From: an uncultured Granulosicoccus sp.
GTDB lineage: Bacteria > Pseudomonadota > Gammaproteobacteria > Granulosicoccales > Granulosicoccaceae
Assembly: GCA_947499955.1 (NCBI GenBank)
Contig: CANMQI010000006.1
Span: 248,001-312,000 of the forward strand
Length of the DNA: 64,000 bases
Direction: 5' to 3'
The position numbers and the translations under genes are program-made. This document shows, piece by piece, positions 52,056-61,756 of the stretch. Each line of letters opens with the position of its first letter. Positions within the stretch are counted from its first letter, which is position 1. A model generated the notes under the pieces. The model had not been told where the DNA came from, did not search any database, and was given only the letters and a program-made list of their open reading frames with translations.

Positions 52056-52723
52056 GCCGGCTCACCTGCAATCAGCAGCACGTGCATGCGCCGAGGACCA
52101 TGAGCGCCTATTTCCAGCGTCTGTTCGATATCAGCGGTGCGCGAAGGCCCAGTCACCAGATTGATCGCACGGGGCAAGGTATCGAACTCCCGGATGAATG
52201 AAAAAATGTCATCCACATATTGCACTATCTGCGACTCGTACAAGACGGTGATATGCGTCTCTGGTAGAAAATTCAAACCAGCAGGGGTCTGTGGCCCACT
52301 GGCCGTGACAACACTGCCGGTTTCCGCCACAGCAGCCAGGCAGGGCGTGATACTGACCTGTTCTTCGCCCGTAGCCGGACCGCAACGGTAACTTGATGGC
52401 CAGGCGATCGATGACAAGGCCGGCGCCACGGTGACCGCACCAGTTGCCGCCCCATCTATGCCTTGAGATGCCAGATAGTCCTGCACCGCATCCACGCAAT
52501 TGTCCTGCGTCTGCAAACGTACAACACTCATCAGTACCGATTCCATGTTCGCGATGGCGGTTTCGACCAGGTCATCGCCAACCTTCGGCAAGGTGCTTCG
52601 CCGTGCGCCCTGTAGTCGCTCGGTCACTGCCGCAGGCTGATCGGCCACGGTCTGTGTGGCTCCCGTTTCGGCGCGACCCAGTGCTGTACCAATACGTTGC
52701 AGTATCTGTTCACGAGCATTCAT
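52052..52723 (-). CDS. lutC: Lactate utilization protein C (LUD domain)
   Basis: 223 residues, MNAREQILQRIGTALGR to the LUD domain with SITPCLAAVAETGSVVTASG, LPETHITVL and LVTGPSRTADIEQTLEIGAHGPRRMHVLL. The last segment is diagnostic. With LutA and LutB it forms an L-lactate oxidase complex. The start overlaps the lutB stop (ATGA). A longer upstream open frame exists but is antisense shadow of lutB. Confidence 0.93.
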   Translation of the reverse strand: MNAREQILQRIGTALGRAETGATQTVADQPAAVTERLQGARRSTLPKVGDDLVETAIANMESVLMSVVRLQTQDNCVDAVQDYLASQGIDGAATGAVTVAPALSSIAWPSSYRCGPATGEEQVSITPCLAAVAETGSVVTASGPQTPAGLNFLPETHITVLYESQIVQYVDDIFSFIREFDTLPRAINLVTGPSRTADIEQTLEIGAHGPRRMHVLLIAGEPA

Positions 52724-54174
52724 GCTGCACGATCTCCCTGAGCAGACACGGATACCTGGTGTTTGCCAGCCTTGTACAGACTCATGAAAGTGCTGCTCCC
52801 CTGAGGTGCGGGAAGATCGCGACCCTGCGTCCAGGCTCCTGCCAATGGCAGTCGGCTGAAATAACCTCGCCGCCTCCCCAATCGTGACAACATCGAGACA
52901 CCCAGACGGGTCAATGCGTGATACAGCCTTGGCCTGGCAGCCATCGCAGCCCAGATGCCAAGGCCATAGCGTGCACCGGGCGTCTGCAGAGAACGCAGGA
53001 AGGTCTGTCGCCGATGCTCGCGCAGCAGACTCGGCAAGGGAATGCTCATGGGGCACACCTCCGCACACCGACCATTCAACGTGCAGGCGTGTGCCAGATC
53101 CGGCGCATTCTCGATGCCGACCATGGCTGGCGTGACTACCGAGCCCATCGGCCCCGGGTAGACCCATCCATAGGCGTGACCACCAACCGAGCCATAGACG
53201 GGGCAATGATTCAAACAGGCTCCACACCGAAAGCAGCGCAGCATCTCACGCAGCGCGCCGCTGAGCATCTCGGTCCGATGGCTATCCACCAACACCACAT
53301 GAAAAGCCTCCGGGCCATCGATATCGTCACCGCGTCGTGGTCCGCTCATCAGACTGGTGTAGTTGGAGTAATGCTGACCTGTTGCACTACGTGCCAACAA
53401 ACGCAACAGACAGCTGGCATCCTCCAGTGTTGGCACAACCTTCTCGATACCGACGATCACGATCTGCACACGCGGCAGATTGGATGTCAGGTCGCCGTTA
53501 CCTTCATTGGTCACCAGCACATGCTGACCTGTCTCGGCTATCAGAAAGTTGGCACCGGTGATGCCGACATCCGCCATCCGGAACTTGTCCCGCAGCACCT
53601 TGCGCGCCTCATCAACCAGCGCCGCGCGATCGACCAGGCGTTCGTGCAAGCCATAGCGCCCATGATGCTCATGAAACAGATCGGATACCTGCTCCTTTGT
53701 CTTGTGGATGGCAGGTGCAATGATGTGACTGGGCGCCTCGCCCGCCAGCTGAATGATGTACTCCCCCAGATCGGTTTCTATCGGTTCGATGCCCGCGGCA
53801 GTCAGAGCGCCATTGACGTCGGCTTCCTCGCCGACCATCGATTTGCCCTTGGTAACGGTCTTGGCGCCGTGCGACTTGCAGATATCAACGATGATGTCGC
53901 TGGCATCGGCAGAGCTTGATGCCCAGTGCACCTGTCCACCGTTCTCCTTGACGCGTGCTTCATACGCCAGCAAGTAGTGATCGAGATTTTCCAGGACATG
54001 ATTCTTCAGCTGACGGGCATCATCACGAATCTGCTGCCACTCCGGGACCAGCTTGACCGCTGCCGTGCGCTTGCCGATGAACCCTTGCTTGACGTTGCCC
54101 AGTGCCTGTTTGAGGTCATCGTCCAGCAATGCCTTGTGTGCGCGCGCCTTGAAATCCAGTGATTCCACTTGCAT
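52720..54174 (-). CDS. lutB: Lactate utilization iron-sulfur protein B
   Basis: 484 residues from ATG 54174 (MQVESLDFKARAHKALLD). A LUD domain comes first (ASSADASDIIVDICKSHGAKTVTKGKSMV), then ferredoxin-type 4Fe-4S sites CFRCGACLNHCPVYG and CTLNGRCAEVCPMSIP. Electron-transfer subunit of the LutABC lactate dehydrogenase. One base separates it from the lutA stop. Confidence 0.93.
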   Translation of the reverse strand: MQVESLDFKARAHKALLDDDLKQALGNVKQGFIGKRTAAVKLVPEWQQIRDDARQLKNHVLENLDHYLLAYEARVKENGGQVHWASSSADASDIIVDICKSHGAKTVTKGKSMVGEEADVNGALTAAGIEPIETDLGEYIIQLAGEAPSHIIAPAIHKTKEQVSDLFHEHHGRYGLHERLVDRAALVDEARKVLRDKFRMADVGITGANFLIAETGQHVLVTNEGNGDLTSNLPRVQIVIVGIEKVVPTLEDASCLLRLLARSATGQHYSNYTSLMSGPRRGDDIDGPEAFHVVLVDSHRTEMLSGALREMLRCFRCGACLNHCPVYGSVGGHAYGWVYPGPMGSVVTPAMVGIENAPDLAHACTLNGRCAEVCPMSIPLPSLLREHRRQTFLRSLQTPGARYGLGIWAAMAARPRLYHALTRLGVSMLSRLGRRRGYFSRLPLAGAWTQGRDLPAPQGSSTFMSLYKAGKHQVSVSAQGDRAA

Positions 54175-54175
54175 G

Positions 54176-54931
54176 TCAGCGTTCTCCCTTGCCGATGGCC
54201 GGGACATCGCTCATGCCAGCCAGCACTTCGGCCACATGATAGACCTGCATGTCGGATCCCAGACGGCTCAACCGACCACTGATATTGAGCAGACAACCCA
54301 TGTCGCCACCGAGCAGGGTTCCAGCTCCCGATTGCTCGGCCAGCGCGACCTTGTCAGACACCATACGCTCGGAGATATCGGGGAACTTGACACAGAATGT
54401 ACCGCCGAAGCCACAGCAGACTTCGGTCTCTTCCATCTCCCTGAGTTCCAGCCCGGGAACTGCAGCCATCAGCTTGCGAGGCTGCTCCTTGATACCCAGC
54501 TCCCGCAGGCCGGAGCAGGCATCATGATAGGTCACGGAACCCTGGAAGGACGCCTGCGGGTCTTCCATTCCCATCGTATCCACCAGGAATGAGACCAGTT
54601 CATGGCAACGAGCTGCCAACGACTCGGCGCGCTCTTTCCATTCCGGTTCATCGGCGAACAGCTCCGGGTAATGCTTGACGAGCATGCCCGCACAGGAACC
54701 TGATGGCACAACAACATATTCGAACCCCTCGAAGGTCTGGATGAGCTGTCTGGCAATGGTTCGTGCCGACTCATCATCACCACTGTTGAAGGCAGGCTGG
54801 CCACAACATACCTGGGATTCGGGGACGTTGACCTTGCATCCCGCCTGCTCCAGCAAGCGGATGGCAGCAAAACCGACGTTGGGACGGTGCAGATCAACCA
54901 GACAGGTTACAAACAGGGCGACTTCAATCAT
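54176..54931 (-). CDS. lutA: Lactate utilization protein A (CCG domains)
   Basis: 251 residues with two Cys-rich CCG domains: ESQVCCGQPAFNSGD and EETEVCCGFGGTFCVKFP, each preceded by a lone Cys segment (TCLVDLHRPNVG, HDACSGLREL). It is the first gene of lutA-lutB-lutC-HAD. It is divergent from the alpha/beta hydrolase with only 48 bases between starts. No lactate permease or LldR-type regulator is near. Confidence 0.93.
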   Translation of the reverse strand: MIEVALFVTCLVDLHRPNVGFAAIRLLEQAGCKVNVPESQVCCGQPAFNSGDDESARTIARQLIQTFEGFEYVVVPSGSCAGMLVKHYPELFADEPEWKERAESLAARCHELVSFLVDTMGMEDPQASFQGSVTYHDACSGLRELGIKEQPRKLMAAVPGLELREMEETEVCCGFGGTFCVKFPDISERMVSDKVALAEQSGAGTLLGGDMGCLLNISGRLSRLGSDMQVYHVAEVLAGMSDVPAIGKGER

Positions 54932-54979
54932 GGCAAACTCGTTACTTCCTCATCGTTGCTGACACACTATACTTCGCTG

Positions 54980-55792
54980 ATGAACTCCGACAAAGCCATA
55001 GATACCAATCCGCCCGATTTCCAGGGCGAAAAAGGTCAACGCGTGGCCATTCGACGCGATTCCCTTAAAATCGACCCGGCCTCTGATGGATCTGCTCGCG
55101 TGAACGTGATGTTCTGCGGCGGCTTCCACTCCAGCATGCTGGGCACCAAGGCCTCCTTTCTGGCCAAATTCTGCAAGGCTCGGCAATGGTCCTACACCCG
55201 CTTCGATTATCGCGGCCATGGTGAGTCAGAGGGCTCCACTCACGACCTCACTCTCAAAGACTGGCTCGAAGACACACTCGACGTGCTGGACACTCTAGAT
55301 GGCCCTGTGCTGCTGGTCGGTTCCTCCATGGGCGGCTGGCTGGCTACTCTGGCCGCCCTGCGTCGTCCCGAGAAAGTGACCGGACTGCTGTTGCTGGCTG
55401 CAGCACCAGACTTTCTGCAGGAACTGATTGCACCGCGCCTCGGGCCGACCGAGACCTGGGACTTGCAGCAGGACAAGGTCGTTCTGCTGGAAAATGCCTA
55501 CGCCGACCCACACCCGATAACCCAGGCCTTGCTGGACAGCGGGCGCGATCTGGCATTGCTCGATACCCCGTCCCTGCCTGATCAACCAGGCCTGGCCGAT
55601 CTGTCCTGCCCTGTCCGTTTGCTGCATGGCACCCATGACACGGATGTTCCCTATGAACTGTCAGTCAGACTCATGGGTGCGATTCAGCACGATGATGCCC
55701 GTCTGACACTCCTGCACCGTGCCGATCATCGCCTCTCCGATGAACGCTCATTGCGGATGCTGGCTGCCGAGTTGATGGACCTGGCCGGCTGA
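54980..55792 (+). CDS. Alpha/beta hydrolase (ABHD10-like)
   Basis: 270 residues. FCGGFHSSMLGTKASFL, YTRFDYRGHGESEG, the nucleophile elbow LLVGSSMGGWLA with Ser, LLHGTHDTDVPY with Asp and ADHRLSDERSL with His. This matches the ABHD10-type acyl-protein or ester hydrolases; substrate unknown. ATG 54980 has no ribosome site, and TATACT at 54968-54973 lies so close that the mRNA might be leaderless. An in-frame start at 54887 overlaps lutA and is unlikely. Confidence 0.85.
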   Translation: MNSDKAIDTNPPDFQGEKGQRVAIRRDSLKIDPASDGSARVNVMFCGGFHSSMLGTKASFLAKFCKARQWSYTRFDYRGHGESEGSTHDLTLKDWLEDTLDVLDTLDGPVLLVGSSMGGWLATLAALRRPEKVTGLLLLAAAPDFLQELIAPRLGPTETWDLQQDKVVLLENAYADPHPITQALLDSGRDLALLDTPSLPDQPGLADLSCPVRLLHGTHDTDVPYELSVRLMGAIQHDDARLTLLHRADHRLSDERSLRMLAAELMDLAG

Positions 55793-55884
55793 TCCCAACC
55801 CTACAAGGAGCTCCAAACCCCCAGGGTCGAACGTATAGTAGAAATCAATCTTGCCCGAGAGGCTGATCAGGCCTTCCCTGTCAT

Positions 55885-56943
55885 ATGGTTTCAGACACCT
55901 CTGCCGCAAACCTCATTGCCGAATCGGGTCGCGCCGATGACCTGATCAGGGCAACAGATACGGGCCTGGTCTGCGCAAGCGGCGACTTTGTCATCGACCC
56001 GATGAAGCGCACCCGTACCGCGGTGATCTCCCACGCACACGCTGATCATGCGCGACCCGTGGCAGATCATTACTACGCCAGTGAATCCTCCGTGCCGTTG
56101 TTGAAACGACGCCTGGGTGAAGATCAGGATATCCGGGGCATCCCCTTTGGGCAGCCTTTGACACTGGGGCAGACCCAGGTTTCGTTTCATCCCGCCGGGC
56201 ATGTACTGGGGTCGGCTCAGATCCGGGTAGAGGCAGATGAGCAGGTCTGGGTCTTCACCGGAGATTTCAAGCGCGACCATGATCCCAGTTGCGAACCGTT
56301 CGAGCTGGTTCCCTGCGACACCCTGATCACCGAATCGACTTTCGCCCTGCCAGTCTATCGCTGGCAATCGGGTGCCGAGGTTGCTGCAGAAATTGCGCAG
56401 TGGTGGCAGGAGATGCAAGAGGCAGAGCGCCCTGCCGTGCTGTTTGCCTATTCGCTGGGCAAGGCACAACGCGTACTCAGTGAACTGCAGGCCTTTACCG
56501 ACCGTGCCGTCTACCTGCACGGCGCGGTATACCCGCTGACCGAAATCTATCGTGAAGCCGGTATTGCCATGCTGCCGACACTGCCGATCGACCTGGAGGA
56601 TCGACAGAACAAGTACGCCGGTGAACTGATCATCGCACCGCCCGGTGCCAGCGGATCTACCTGGATGCGGCGCTTTCCGAAAGCGTCCACTGGCTTCTGC
56701 AGCGGCTGGATGCGCATCCGCGGCAACCGGCGGCGTCGTGGCTATGATCGCGGCTTCGTTCTGTCTGATCATGCAGACTGGCCGGCCCTGCTCAGAACCA
56801 TCGAAGAAACCGGTGCTCGACGCATTCTGACCACGCATGGACAGGCAGATGCGCTCATCAGGCTGCTGCGTGAACGCGGCGTGGATGCTGCCGAGCTGCA
56901 GATTTCCTACCGCGATGAAGGGGCCGACGATGCAGAATTTTAG
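55885..56943 (+). CDS. Ligase-associated DNA exonuclease (MBL fold)
   Basis: 352 residues. MBL-type ligands ISHAHADHARP, HPAGHVLGSAQ, FTGDFKRDHDP and LSDHADWPAL; the beta-CASP region includes LFAYSLGKAQRVL. It matches the family annotated as ligase-associated DNA exonuclease, related to SNM1/CPSF73. First gene of a four-gene repair operon; its 3' end overlaps the ligase. The start is ATG 55885 without a strong ribosome site. Confidence 0.92.
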   Translation: MVSDTSAANLIAESGRADDLIRATDTGLVCASGDFVIDPMKRTRTAVISHAHADHARPVADHYYASESSVPLLKRRLGEDQDIRGIPFGQPLTLGQTQVSFHPAGHVLGSAQIRVEADEQVWVFTGDFKRDHDPSCEPFELVPCDTLITESTFALPVYRWQSGAEVAAEIAQWWQEMQEAERPAVLFAYSLGKAQRVLSELQAFTDRAVYLHGAVYPLTEIYREAGIAMLPTLPIDLEDRQNKYAGELIIAPPGASGSTWMRRFPKASTGFCSGWMRIRGNRRRRGYDRGFVLSDHADWPALLRTIEETGARRILTTHGQADALIRLLRERGVDAAELQISYRDEGADDAEF

Positions 56944-58552
56944 TCAGCTGTACCAGTCGCTGGACCAGACTACCTCGACCAATGCCAAGGTCGCTGCGAT
57001 GGTCAGTTACCTTGATACGGCCACTGCGGAAGATGCTGCCTGGGCGGTGTATTTTCTCAGTGGTCGCAGAGTCAAACGCCTGATCGGGTCGAGTCTTCTG
57101 AGAAGCTGGCTGCATCAGTCCAGTGACTTGCCGGAATGGCTGGTGGAAGAGAGTTACGCCAGCGTCGGGGACCTTGCCGAGACCATTGCCCTGTTACTGG
57201 CGACACCCGGTAACAAGGGTGAGGAACGCTCGCTGGCAGACTGGGTCGAGAACCACCTTCTACCATTGCGCAAGCTGGATCCCGAAGAGCAACGGCAGCG
57301 GGTCACTCAGTGGTGGCTGCAGCAGAACTATCAGCAAAGCTTCATCATCAACAAACTGATCACAGGCGCCCTTCGCGTCGGTGTATCCCAGTTACTGGTG
57401 GCACGTGCTGTTGCCGAAGTCGCTGACTTGCCACGCTCCCTGGTGCTGCACAGGATGATGGGTGAATGGTCACCCGATGCCGCCTTCTGGCGTTCTCTGA
57501 TCAGTGAGGATCATGGTGAAACCGTGACCTCCCGCCCCTACCCCTTCTGCCTGGCGTCACCACTGGAAGCCGAGCCCGATACACTGGGTTCAATACAAGA
57601 CTGGGTAGCTGAATGGAAATGGGACGGGATACGGGCGCAGCTGATTCGTCGCGACGGTGAAACCTGGCTGTGGTCACGAGGCGAAGAACTCATCGGCACA
57701 CGCTTCCCGGAAGTGACGGATGCGGCCGAGAACCTGCCTGACGGCACGGTACTGGATGGTGAAATTCTCGCCTGGAACAACAGCGGTGTACTGCCCTTCA
57801 GTGAACTGCAACGACGTATCGGACGCAAGAGCGTGGGCAAGAAGCTGCTCTCTGACGTGCCCTGTATCTTCATGGCCTATGACCTGATGGAATCCATTGG
57901 TGAAGACCTCAGAGCCTTGCCGTTTTCACGCCGTCGTGAATTGATGGATGAACTTGTCACACAGTTGCCTGAGGGCAGCATGAAAGTATCCCCGGTAGTC
58001 GAGGCTGGCAGCTGGCCGGATCTTGCCGAACTGCGAGAGTCTTCGCGTCAACGGCAGGTAGAAGGACTCATGCTCAAGCATATCGATGCTCAATATCAGA
58101 CTGGCCGCAAACGCGGTTTCTGGTGGAAGTGGAAAGTCGAAGCCTATACGATCGATGCGGTCATGCTCTACGCCCAGGCCGGTCATGGCAGGCGGGCCAA
58201 TCTGCATACCGATTACACGTTCGGCGTCTGGCAGGACGACACCCTGGTTCCGATCGCCAAGGCCTATTCGGGGCTGGATAACAGCGAGATCAACGAGTTG
58301 GACAAATGGATTCGACGAAACACCCTCGAGCGTTTCGGGCCGGTTCGCTCCGTGCCCGCAAAACAGGTATTCGAGCTGGCCTTCGAAGGAATCAATCTGT
58401 CCACCAGACACAAGTCGGGAATCGCTGTGCGTTTTCCGCGTATCAAACGCTGGCGAAAGGACCTGGCAGCTGGCGATGCCGAGACGCTGGAACAGGTCAA
58501 GCGACTGGTCACACCGGTTGCTGCCGATGACGTCGTCGCGGAGGATTCCTGA
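56930..58552 (+). CDS. ATP-dependent DNA ligase
   Basis: 540 residues from ATG 56930, with AAGGGG 8 bases upstream. N-terminal all-helical DNA-binding domain, then the adenylation motif EWKWDGIRAQ (nucleophile Lys), LDGEILAW, and motif VEGLMLKH; the OB domain ends ISxxxFPRIKRWR-like (VRFPRIKRWRKD). It seals nicks using ATP, in addition to the cell's NAD-dependent LigA. It overlaps the exonuclease gene and precedes the helicase by 10 bases. Confidence 0.93.
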   Translation: MQNFSQLYQSLDQTTSTNAKVAAMVSYLDTATAEDAAWAVYFLSGRRVKRLIGSSLLRSWLHQSSDLPEWLVEESYASVGDLAETIALLLATPGNKGEERSLADWVENHLLPLRKLDPEEQRQRVTQWWLQQNYQQSFIINKLITGALRVGVSQLLVARAVAEVADLPRSLVLHRMMGEWSPDAAFWRSLISEDHGETVTSRPYPFCLASPLEAEPDTLGSIQDWVAEWKWDGIRAQLIRRDGETWLWSRGEELIGTRFPEVTDAAENLPDGTVLDGEILAWNNSGVLPFSELQRRIGRKSVGKKLLSDVPCIFMAYDLMESIGEDLRALPFSRRRELMDELVTQLPEGSMKVSPVVEAGSWPDLAELRESSRQRQVEGLMLKHIDAQYQTGRKRGFWWKWKVEAYTIDAVMLYAQAGHGRRANLHTDYTFGVWQDDTLVPIAKAYSGLDNSEINELDKWIRRNTLERFGPVRSVPAKQVFELAFEGINLSTRHKSGIAVRFPRIKRWRKDLAAGDAETLEQVKRLVTPVAADDVVAEDS

Positions 58553-58562
58553 CATCCACGAC

Positions 58563-61043
58563 ATGACACTGGACGAGGCCATTGATGCCACGGAGAGCTG
58601 GTATGAGTCCAATGGCTGGCAGGTTTTCGATTTTCAGCGAGACGCCTGGAAAGCCTGGCATGCGGGTCAATCCGGCCTGATCCACTCACCCACCGGCAGC
58701 GGCAAGACATTGGCCGCCTGGCTTGGTCCGGTGCAGGCGGCCATGATGTCACCTGCATCGGACTCGATGGACGGCGATAGCAATGAAGCGCTGAAAGTGC
58801 TGTGGATCACCCCGTTGCGAGCACTGGCTACCGATACCCGTAATGCGCTGGAAGCCGCCAGTGAGGCGCTGGGCAGCTCTCTGAGCGTGGACATCCGAAC
58901 CGGCGATACATCGGGCAGCCGTCGAACCCGCCAACGCCGCCGTCCTCCCCATGCCCTGGTCACGACGCCTGAGAGCCTGTCGGTCATGCTGAGCTACCCC
59001 GGTAACGAAATCGGTCTCGAACAGGTGCATACCGTCATCGTCGATGAATGGCACGAACTGCTTGGCAGCAAACGTGGGGTACAACTGCAACTGTGTCTGG
59101 CGCGACTGCGCCAACTGTGCGGTACGCTACGTATCTGGGGTGTTTCAGCCACCATGGCAAACCTTGAACAGGCCCGCGAGGTGCTGCTGGGTCCCGGCAG
59201 GCCCGGCACACTGATCCGTGGTGTCGTACCCCGCTCCATTCAGATAGACAGCGTACTGCCTGACAATGAGCAGACGTTCAAATGGTCGGGACACCTCGGC
59301 CTGCAGTTCATCAAACCGGTCATTCGTGCCATCGACAATGCAGGGACGACCCTCCTGTTCACCAACACTCGCTCACAGGCTGAAATGTGGTTCAGAGCAG
59401 TGCTGGATGCGCGTCCCGACTGGCTTGACCAGATCGCCTTGCACCATGGCTCGCTGGACAGAAAACTGCGCATGACTATCGAAGACCGTCTGCGTGCCGG
59501 CGACTTGAGTTGTGTCATCTGTACCTCATCGCTGGACCTGGGTGTCGATTTCAGTCCGGTCGACCAGGTCATGCAGGTAGGCAGTCCCAAGGGTGTTGCC
59601 CGCCTGTTGCAACGTGCAGGCCGTTCGGGCCATCGTCCGGGTGCACAGTCGCGCATCCTCTGCGTCCCCGGCAATGTACTGGAACTGGTGGAGATTGCTG
59701 CCGTACGCCGCGCCCTGTCAGAGAATCGAATCGAATCCCGTATCCCGCCGGAGCTCTCGCTGGACGTATTGAGCCAACACCTGGTGACCATCGCCATGGG
59801 CAGCGGTTTTATCGAAAGTGACATGCTTGCAGAGGTTCGTGATACGTATTCCTTCCGTCATCTGAGCGACGAGCAGTGGCGCTGGACCATGGACTTCATC
59901 ATGCGCGGCGGCCAGGCATTGCAGGGCTACCCTCAATACCACAAGGTACTGAACGTTGCCGGCCGTCATCGCGTCATGAATGAACAGGTGCAGCAGCGAC
60001 ACCGCATGTCGATCGGCACCATCAACAGCGATACGCAAGTGAGCGTGGCCTTTCAGGGTGGTAAACGTCTGGGTTCCACCGAAGAGACCTTCATCGCTCG
60101 CCTCAAGGCCGGAGATACCTTCCAGTTCGCCGGCCGACATCTCGAGTTCATACGAATGAAGGACATGACGGCGCATGTGAAAAAGGCAACCCGGAAAAGT
60201 CGTGTTGTACCGCGCTGGTGGGGTACCCATCTACCCTTGACCAGCCAACTCTCGGATAGCGTGCTGGAAACCCTGCATGCCTGGCAACAAGGCGAGGCCG
60301 ATTCACCGGAGCTCGACAGCATTCACGCGGTCCTCGAACTGCAGCAGCGATGGTCACTCCTGCCCGGGCCTGATGACTTTCTCATCGAAAGCATACGGAC
60401 ACGCGAAGGGCACAGTCTCTTCTTCTTCCCTTTTGCCGGACGCCTGGCACATGAAGGCATGGCCATGCTCATCGCATCGCGACTCACGAAGCTGACACCA
60501 TCAACCTTCGTTCTCCAAGTGAACGATTACGGCTTCGAACTGCAGAGCCCTGACCCCATCGATATCGATACCGACGCGTTGCGCACTGCATTTTCGACAG
60601 AAAACCTGCTTGACGACATTCTGCTGTCAATCAACGCAAGTGAAATCACCAAACGCCAGTTCCGTGATATCGCACGCATATCGGGCCTTGTCTTTGACGG
60701 CTATCCGGGACGTGCCAAGACGTCGAGACAAGTGCAGGCATCCAGCGGCCTGATCTATGATGTACTGGAGAACCATGACAAGGAGAATCTTCTGCTCGAA
60801 CAGGCACGTCGCGAAGTGCTGGAACAGCAACTCGAGTTCACACGACTGGAGAATGCCCTTGCCACACTGGGGACACGCAGGTGGCAACAACAGTCGCCTG
60901 AGCGACTGACTCCATTGTCCTTCCCTCTCTGGGCAGAGAGCCTCAACAGCCAGACCATCTCATCGCAGAGTTTTCAGCAACGTGTACAAGGCATGCTCGA
61001 ATCACTCGAGAGTGCCTCCGCTGCGACCCTGTCCACTCGATGA
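58563..61043 (+). CDS. Ligase-associated Lhr-type DEXH helicase
   Basis: 826 residues from ATG 58563. Walker A HSPTGSGKTLAAWL, DEXH motif VIVDEWHELLG, motif III GVSATMAN, helicase C domain with TNTRSQAEMW and QRAGRSGHRPGAQSRI, then the WH/Lhr-core C-terminal region. The Lhr core group unwinds DNA or RNA-DNA with 3'-5' polarity. GGAGG lies about 20 bases upstream of the ATG, too far to be ideal; the longer open frame beginning at 58086 overlaps the ligase and is not credible. Confidence 0.93.
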   Translation: MTLDEAIDATESWYESNGWQVFDFQRDAWKAWHAGQSGLIHSPTGSGKTLAAWLGPVQAAMMSPASDSMDGDSNEALKVLWITPLRALATDTRNALEAASEALGSSLSVDIRTGDTSGSRRTRQRRRPPHALVTTPESLSVMLSYPGNEIGLEQVHTVIVDEWHELLGSKRGVQLQLCLARLRQLCGTLRIWGVSATMANLEQAREVLLGPGRPGTLIRGVVPRSIQIDSVLPDNEQTFKWSGHLGLQFIKPVIRAIDNAGTTLLFTNTRSQAEMWFRAVLDARPDWLDQIALHHGSLDRKLRMTIEDRLRAGDLSCVICTSSLDLGVDFSPVDQVMQVGSPKGVARLLQRAGRSGHRPGAQSRILCVPGNVLELVEIAAVRRALSENRIESRIPPELSLDVLSQHLVTIAMGSGFIESDMLAEVRDTYSFRHLSDEQWRWTMDFIMRGGQALQGYPQYHKVLNVAGRHRVMNEQVQQRHRMSIGTINSDTQVSVAFQGGKRLGSTEETFIARLKAGDTFQFAGRHLEFIRMKDMTAHVKKATRKSRVVPRWWGTHLPLTSQLSDSVLETLHAWQQGEADSPELDSIHAVLELQQRWSLLPGPDDFLIESIRTREGHSLFFFPFAGRLAHEGMAMLIASRLTKLTPSTFVLQVNDYGFELQSPDPIDIDTDALRTAFSTENLLDDILLSINASEITKRQFRDIARISGLVFDGYPGRAKTSRQVQASSGLIYDVLENHDKENLLLEQARREVLEQQLEFTRLENALATLGTRRWQQQSPERLTPLSFPLWAESLNSQTISSQSFQQRVQGMLESLESASAATLSTR

Positions 61044-61741
61044 CCACCTTCGAGTCGCAATCACTGGAGATCTGCTGTCGCGGTGAAGCCCTGCTGTTGC
61101 ATCCGAAGCGTGTGATGTACTGGCCAGCGGGCAGGACCCTGTTCGCCGCCGATGTGCACGTTGGCAAGGAGCATGTGTTTGCGCGTGCCGGCATTGCCAT
61201 TCCGGCAGGCGTCAGTGAAGTGGTACTACAAGAGCTGTTTGCCCTGTGCGACGTATCGGGGGCCGACACGCTGATCATTCTCGGAGATTTCGTGCACAGC
61301 ACGCCATTGCTCAGTGAAGGCTGGTTGTCGACCTTGTCTGCCCTGTTGGACGACAGGCCTTCGTTGAGCATGAAGATCATTGCCGGCAATCATGATACGG
61401 CGCAGGCGCAAGACCTGGTTGACGGGCGCATCCAGTGGCAAGCGGACTCGGAAACGCTGGGTCCATTCGTCCTGCAACACGCGCCGGGCGATGACAGCCG
61501 CGGCTACCTGTTATCCGGACATCTGCACCCGGCATGGCGACTGTCAAGTGGTGGACGACACAGCCTGCGTGCACCGGTGTTCTGGTTTCGCCAACACCAT
61601 GCCGTCTTGCCGGCCTTCGGCAGTTTCACCGGTGGCATGCTGATCAAGCCGGACAAGCGCCACGATCAGCTTTACATGGTGGGCGACGACTGCGTCGTGC
61701 AGGTTCCCGTGCTCACGGCATCGCGCTACCGCAGGTCCTGA
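61040..61741 (+). CDS. pdeM: Ligase-associated metallophosphoesterase PdeM
   Basis: 233 residues. Calcineurin-like motifs ADVHVGKEH, LGDFVHS, AGNHDT and SGHLHPAW. It matches the ligase-associated DNA damage response endonuclease PdeM. ATGA overlap on the helicase. Convergent with the AraC-type regulator 15 bases further on. Confidence 0.92.
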   Translation: MTTFESQSLEICCRGEALLLHPKRVMYWPAGRTLFAADVHVGKEHVFARAGIAIPAGVSEVVLQELFALCDVSGADTLIILGDFVHSTPLLSEGWLSTLSALLDDRPSLSMKIIAGNHDTAQAQDLVDGRIQWQADSETLGPFVLQHAPGDDSRGYLLSGHLHPAWRLSSGGRHSLRAPVFWFRQHHAVLPAFGSFTGGMLIKPDKRHDQLYMVGDDCVVQVPVLTASRYRRS

Positions 61742-61756
61742 TGAAGGCTCGGTTCA

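Noticed and set aside
52724-53227. N-terminal extension of lutC
   Set aside because: It is antisense-free but out-of-frame sequence within lutB; the true lutC start overlaps the lutB stop as ATGA.
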